Origin: an uncultured Eubacteriales bacterium
Lineage (GTDB): Bacteria; Bacillota; Clostridia; Lachnospirales; Lachnospiraceae
Direction of reading: 5' to 3'
DNA: 8,386 bases
Assembly (NCBI GenBank): GCA_900313775.1
Contig: OMSP01000043.1
Coordinates: 1-8,386 of the forward strand
Both the position numbers and the translations under genes were made by a program. Numbering within the stretch: position 1 is the first letter of the stretch; every line of letters begins with the position of its first letter. This document shows positions 5,757 through 8,386 of the stretch, in pieces. Below the pieces are notes generated by a model. It ran no database searches, was not told the DNA's origin, and saw only the letters and a program-made list of their open reading frames with translations.

Positions 5757-7364
5757 CTAGTCATTCATAGTTTTAAACAGCTTCCTGTTCGCCTTGTAAA
5801 GCTGCCTGAATACCTGATAGTTCTTCTCATAGAGTGCTCCTGCCTGCACGTCCGGTGTAAATGTCTTCACAGCCGGAATAAAACCACCCACATCCTCCAG
5901 ATTGTCGATGATCCCCAGACCCACACCGGCCACGGCAGCCGCTCCGACAGAGCCGACATTCTGCGGTCTGTCAACCACTTCGATCGTACGTCCCGTGATG
6001 TCGGCCAGCATCTGGCTGATCACATCGGATAAAGCTCCGCCGCCGCAGAAGCGGATCGCCTGAGAAGTCCTGATCTTTTTGTCCTGACACTCGAGCATCC
6101 AGCGCAGATGGTAGCAGACACCTTCAACGACTGCGCGGATCAGCTCGGTCTTGCCGGTCTCCAATTTGACATTGAAGAATACTCCCGCTGAATCCGGATC
6201 CTCAAAGGGACAGCGGTTGCCGTGAAGCCATGGTGTAAAGATGACGCCGCCTGCTCCCGGACCGATCGTCGCAATGACCTCAGAGAGATAATCGTAGAGG
6301 CTTGTATAGGCCTTTTCTTTGCCGCTCTCCTGCGTCTCACAGATATCGTGCTTGTCCAGATAGATGCCGATCTCGTCGAGCGCCAGATGGTCCTTTACCC
6401 ACTCCAGACTCTTGCCTGCTGTCTCCATCTCCGCGAAGTAATTATACTTACCCTTCTGCGCTCCGACGATCGCTGCGATCATATTGGAGGTATCGACTGT
6501 CTGCTTGTCCACGACCGTGTTGACCCATCCGGAAGTCCCGCAGTAGATATGAGTCTGACCGGACTGCACACAGCCTGCGCCGACACCGATCAGCGACGCA
6601 TCTCCGCCTCCCCCGAAGACCGGGATCCCGGACACCAGCCCCAGATCAGCCGCTGCTTCAGGCGTGAGCCGCCCCGCCTCCTCAGTGCTGTCGATGATCT
6701 CGGGCAGCAGATCCATGTTGACATCGAACATGCGGCAGAGTTTTTTGCTCCAACCCTCACGGCCCCTGCGCGAGTCATAGAGAAACGTCGACCACGCTGA
6801 ATCCTGGGTCATGATAAACCGTCCGGTACATCGTGCAATAAAGTATTCCTTGATATCCAGCCAATGGCGGGCACGTGCGAAATTATCCGGCTCGTTCGCC
6901 TCGATCCATTTGTATTTCCACAGCGGATCTTTGACAGAACTGGATACCGCACCGGTGATCATGAGCGAAGGGATCAGCTTGAAGATATTGGCACCGGCTA
7001 TCTGAAGACCGTTGGCAATGCCTTTTTTGATTTCCTCCTCTGCGCGCTGATCCATATAGCTCATCGGACGATGGACCGGAGTACCCGCATCATCCACGAG
7101 GACAAGCCCCTGCATCTGCGAGCAGAAGGATATACCTCCGATTTGGTCCGGCCGGACATCCGAGCGGGCAAAGATCTCGCGCGTTGTATCGCACATGGCC
7201 TGCCACCACTCTTTCTCATCCTGCTCTGCACCGCCGTTGTCGAGGATGTAGAGGTTGTAGCCTCCGCTTGCCGAATCGATCATCCGGATCGTCCCGGTGA
7301 TCTCAAAAAGACAGGTCTTTACCCCTGTCGTTCCTATATCATAGGCCAGTACATAATTGTTCAT
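5757..7364 (-). CDS. FGGY-family carbohydrate kinase (xylulokinase-like)
   Basis: A 535-residue two-domain sugar kinase of full family length. The first FGGY domain opens with the phosphate-binding YDIGTTGVKT (8-17, D9), has SQMQGLVLVD (82-91), YMDQR (103-107) and GGGGDASLIGVGAG (251-264), whose D255 is the expected catalytic base. The second has GTSGWV (276-281, nucleotide site), FTPWLHGNRCPFEDP (376-390), ELIRAVVEGV (407-416), the FCGGGALSDV adenosine motif (439-448) and VGSVGAAAVAGVG (470-482). It should phosphorylate a sugar, ketose or polyol with ATP in the cytoplasm. In xylulokinases the motif at 84-86 is M-H-G; here it is M-Q-G, so the substrate may not be xylulose and I give no gene symbol. 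ATG at 7362-7364 overlaps the TGA of the TetR gene as ATGA, with AAAGGA (7371-7376) 6 nt upstream. It lies between the TetR and GtrA genes in one unit. Confidence 0.93.
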   Translation of the reverse strand: MNNYVLAYDIGTTGVKTCLFEITGTIRMIDSASGGYNLYILDNGGAEQDEKEWWQAMCDTTREIFARSDVRPDQIGGISFCSQMQGLVLVDDAGTPVHRPMSYMDQRAEEEIKKGIANGLQIAGANIFKLIPSLMITGAVSSSVKDPLWKYKWIEANEPDNFARARHWLDIKEYFIARCTGRFIMTQDSAWSTFLYDSRRGREGWSKKLCRMFDVNMDLLPEIIDSTEEAGRLTPEAAADLGLVSGIPVFGGGGDASLIGVGAGCVQSGQTHIYCGTSGWVNTVVDKQTVDTSNMIAAIVGAQKGKYNYFAEMETAGKSLEWVKDHLALDEIGIYLDKHDICETQESGKEKAYTSLYDYLSEVIATIGPGAGGVIFTPWLHGNRCPFEDPDSAGVFFNVKLETGKTELIRAVVEGVCYHLRWMLECQDKKIRTSQAIRFCGGGALSDVISQMLADITGRTIEVVDRPQNVGSVGAAAVAGVGLGIIDNLEDVGGFIPAVKTFTPDVQAGALYEKNYQVFRQLYKANRKLFKTMND

Positions 7365-7990
7365 GATGCTTCCTTTCCGCGCACGCCGAGCGCGCCCTTT
7401 ACAAACAGGACGAGCTGACGTACCAGTTCATCCTCAGTGACTGCCGGATCGTAGAGCTTCATCCTCTCCTCATAGTAAGCGCAGCCGTATGAAAAATGGA
7501 GCATCATGAGGAGATTGTCAAAAAACATGGCGCCAAGAGCCGGGTCAAGGTCCGCTCTGACCTCACCCTCTGCCTGCGCCATTGATAACAGCTTAGTATA
7601 TGTCTGTGCTGTGACCGATTCGATCACCTGCGCGTATTCTCCGGCCCGCGTGTCGGTATGGGTGATCGCGTGATACATCTGGATATAAGGCGCGTGATCT
7701 TTGGAAAATGCGATGCACGCTCTGATGAGCTTCTCGCACGCTCCCAGAAGGGTCTCTTCGCCTGAGACGGCCTCCTCCATCACTTCAGATAAAATAGCTA
7801 TCGAATGGGTCAGGCATTGCTCAAACAGTTCTTCTTTATTCTTGTAGTATTTATAGATCACGCCGACAGATACACCGGAACGGCGCGCGATCTCGCTGAT
7901 CGCCGCCCGTTCAAGACCGTTCCTGCCGAACTCTTCGACAGCACGCTCCAGGATCGTATCCTGCTGGCTTTGTGTCAGTTTCTTCAGCAC
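7361..7990 (-). CDS. TetR/AcrR family transcriptional regulator (GTG start)
   Basis: A 209-residue TetR-type repressor. Residues 9-60 form the DNA-binding domain: TILERAVEEFGRNGLERAAISEIARRSGV, then SVGVIYKYYKNKEELFEQCL, the recognition helix and the characteristic YKYYKNKEELF turn. The rest (about 61-205) is the all-helical ligand/dimerisation domain, whose variable sequence does not reveal the ligand. The start chosen is GTG at 7988-7990, because GGGAGGG (7997-8003) sits 6 nt before it and the TetR fold begins immediately. The open frame upstream to 8191 merely overlaps the aldolase-like gene. The GTG is 2 nt after that gene's TGA, and its own TGA overlaps the kinase ATG, so it is embedded mid-operon. 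It probably autoregulates the whole unit; the operator should lie before the first gene, outside this window. Confidence 0.93.
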   Translation of the reverse strand: MLKKLTQSQQDTILERAVEEFGRNGLERAAISEIARRSGVSVGVIYKYYKNKEELFEQCLTHSIAILSEVMEEAVSGEETLLGACEKLIRACIAFSKDHAPYIQMYHAITHTDTRAGEYAQVIESVTAQTYTKLLSMAQAEGEVRADLDPALGAMFFDNLLMMLHFSYGCAYYEERMKLYDPAVTEDELVRQLVLFVKGALGVRGKEAS

Positions 7991-7992
7991 GG

Positions 7993-8386
7993 TCAGCCCT
8001 CCCGGTCTTTCAGTTTGGAATACTTCTTTGTGTATACGAGATGCTCCAGATTTCCTCCTGCCCGGCCGACTGCCTTTGTCGTTCTGCCGAGCGGATGGTC
8101 TTTGACTGCTCTGGCCAATAACGCCGCCTGACAGCCTTTGTCCAGCACCATTGCTACCGCCTCGGCGTCCTCTTCGTTGGCAGCTGCACAAACGGCGCCC
8201 CTGCCGCTTATCATGACCGCCCCGCTCTCGCCGCCAAGGTGCCTTGCGATCTGTCTGTCTGAGGTATCAGCCGGCAGACAGGTAATCGTCGTCCCCGCAA
8301 TCTGAGCGAGATCGTCGACATAGACGCGCATGCGTTTGGTCAGCAGGCTCATGGCGACGATAAACGGAGAATTGACTTCGACGACA
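7993..8386 (-). CDS. Class II aldolase/adducin-like protein, C-terminal part, metal-ligand histidines missing (partial)
   Basis: The frame is open from the right edge to TGA at 7993-7995 and gives the last 130 residues; the N-terminus is outside the window. The visible part follows the second half of a class II aldolase: a core strand VVEVNSPFIVAMSLL (residues 1-15 of the fragment), YVDDLAQIAG (22-31), a second core strand AVMISGRGAV (55-64), and the EEDAEAVAMVLDKGCQAALLARA helix (71-93). In L-fuculose-phosphate aldolase relatives the first strand reads V-H-x-H-S-P and the second N-H-G, supplying the three zinc-ligand histidines. Here these positions are Glu (8377-8379), Asn (8371-8373) and Arg (8200-8202). 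The fold is likely conserved but the standard zinc-dependent aldol chemistry is not expected. It precedes the TetR gene by 2 nt in an operon with a sugar kinase. Function unknown; the family call is moderately sure. Confidence 0.72.
   Translation of the reverse strand, partial: VVEVNSPFIVAMSLLTKRMRVYVDDLAQIAGTTITCLPADTSDRQIARHLGGESGAVMISGRGAVCAAANEEDAEAVAMVLDKGCQAALLARAVKDHPLGRTTKAVGRAGGNLEHLVYTKKYSKLKDREG
7998..8002 (-). promoter_or_regulatory. Ribosome binding site deciding the GTG start of the TetR gene
   Basis: GGAGG, within the longer GGGAGGG at 7997-8003, lies 6-7 nt before GTG 7988-7990 and falls in the final codons of the aldolase-like gene. No other candidate start near the beginning of the TetR fold has a comparable site. 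It places the start at 7990 rather than at the in-frame ATG at 8191 and implies coupling to the upstream gene. Confidence 0.8.

Noticed and set aside
7991..8191. In-frame extension of the TetR gene to an ATG at 8191 (67 more residues)
   Set aside because: The extra part overlaps the aldolase-like gene in another frame, is Arg/Gly/Ser-rich low-complexity sequence, and a strong SD sits exactly before GTG 7988-7990.

Overview
The window looks like chromosomal DNA of an anaerobic member of the Bacillota, most likely a Clostridia/Lachnospiraceae-type bacterium. Pointers are strong purine-rich Shine-Dalgarno sites, U-run hairpin terminators, a textbook sigma-A type promoter, a lipoprotein GH25 muramidase, and an ECF sigma gene paired with a PF09826-type beta-propeller protein. 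Taxonomy is inferred from gene style only. There is no insertion sequence, CRISPR array, prophage or sign of recent transfer. All complete genes are intact.

Layout, left to right. (1) 3-368, plus strand: the C-terminal end of a secreted or lipoprotein-like protein, closed by a terminator shared with the convergent operon. (2) 444-2447, minus strand: a two-gene unit, a GH25 muramidase lipoprotein followed by a membrane-anchored endonuclease/exonuclease/phosphatase-fold protein. (3) 2507-2662, plus strand: a free-standing tRNA-Ala(CGC) with its own promoter and a perfect-stem terminator, which also ends the convergent unit on the other side. (4) 2681-5175, minus strand: an ECF sigma factor and, 11 nt downstream, a single-pass membrane protein with a large extracytoplasmic beta-propeller, predicted to be its anti-sigma/sensor. 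(5) 5266-8386, minus strand: a tightly packed unit made of a class II aldolase-like protein (N-terminus outside the window), a TetR regulator, an FGGY sugar kinase and a GtrA-type membrane protein. Its junctions are 2 nt, an ATGA overlap and 11 nt.

How the genes may work together. The right-hand unit looks like carbohydrate metabolism under a co-transcribed TetR repressor. However, the aldolase homologue has lost all three expected metal-binding histidines, and the kinase has Gln where xylulokinases have a substrate-contacting His, so the usual 'pentose kinase plus aldolase' reading is unsafe. The GtrA partner suggests a link to lipid-linked sugar or cell-envelope chemistry. The sigma/propeller pair is a probable envelope-signal transduction module, and three short dyads lie in the 90 nt before it. 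The muramidase/EEP pair acts outside the membrane or at its outer face. The most interesting observations are the metal-ligand-less aldolase homologue and its operon, the propeller as a zinc-motif-free anti-sigma candidate, and the muramidase gene that starts without a Shine-Dalgarno directly beside a possible promoter.
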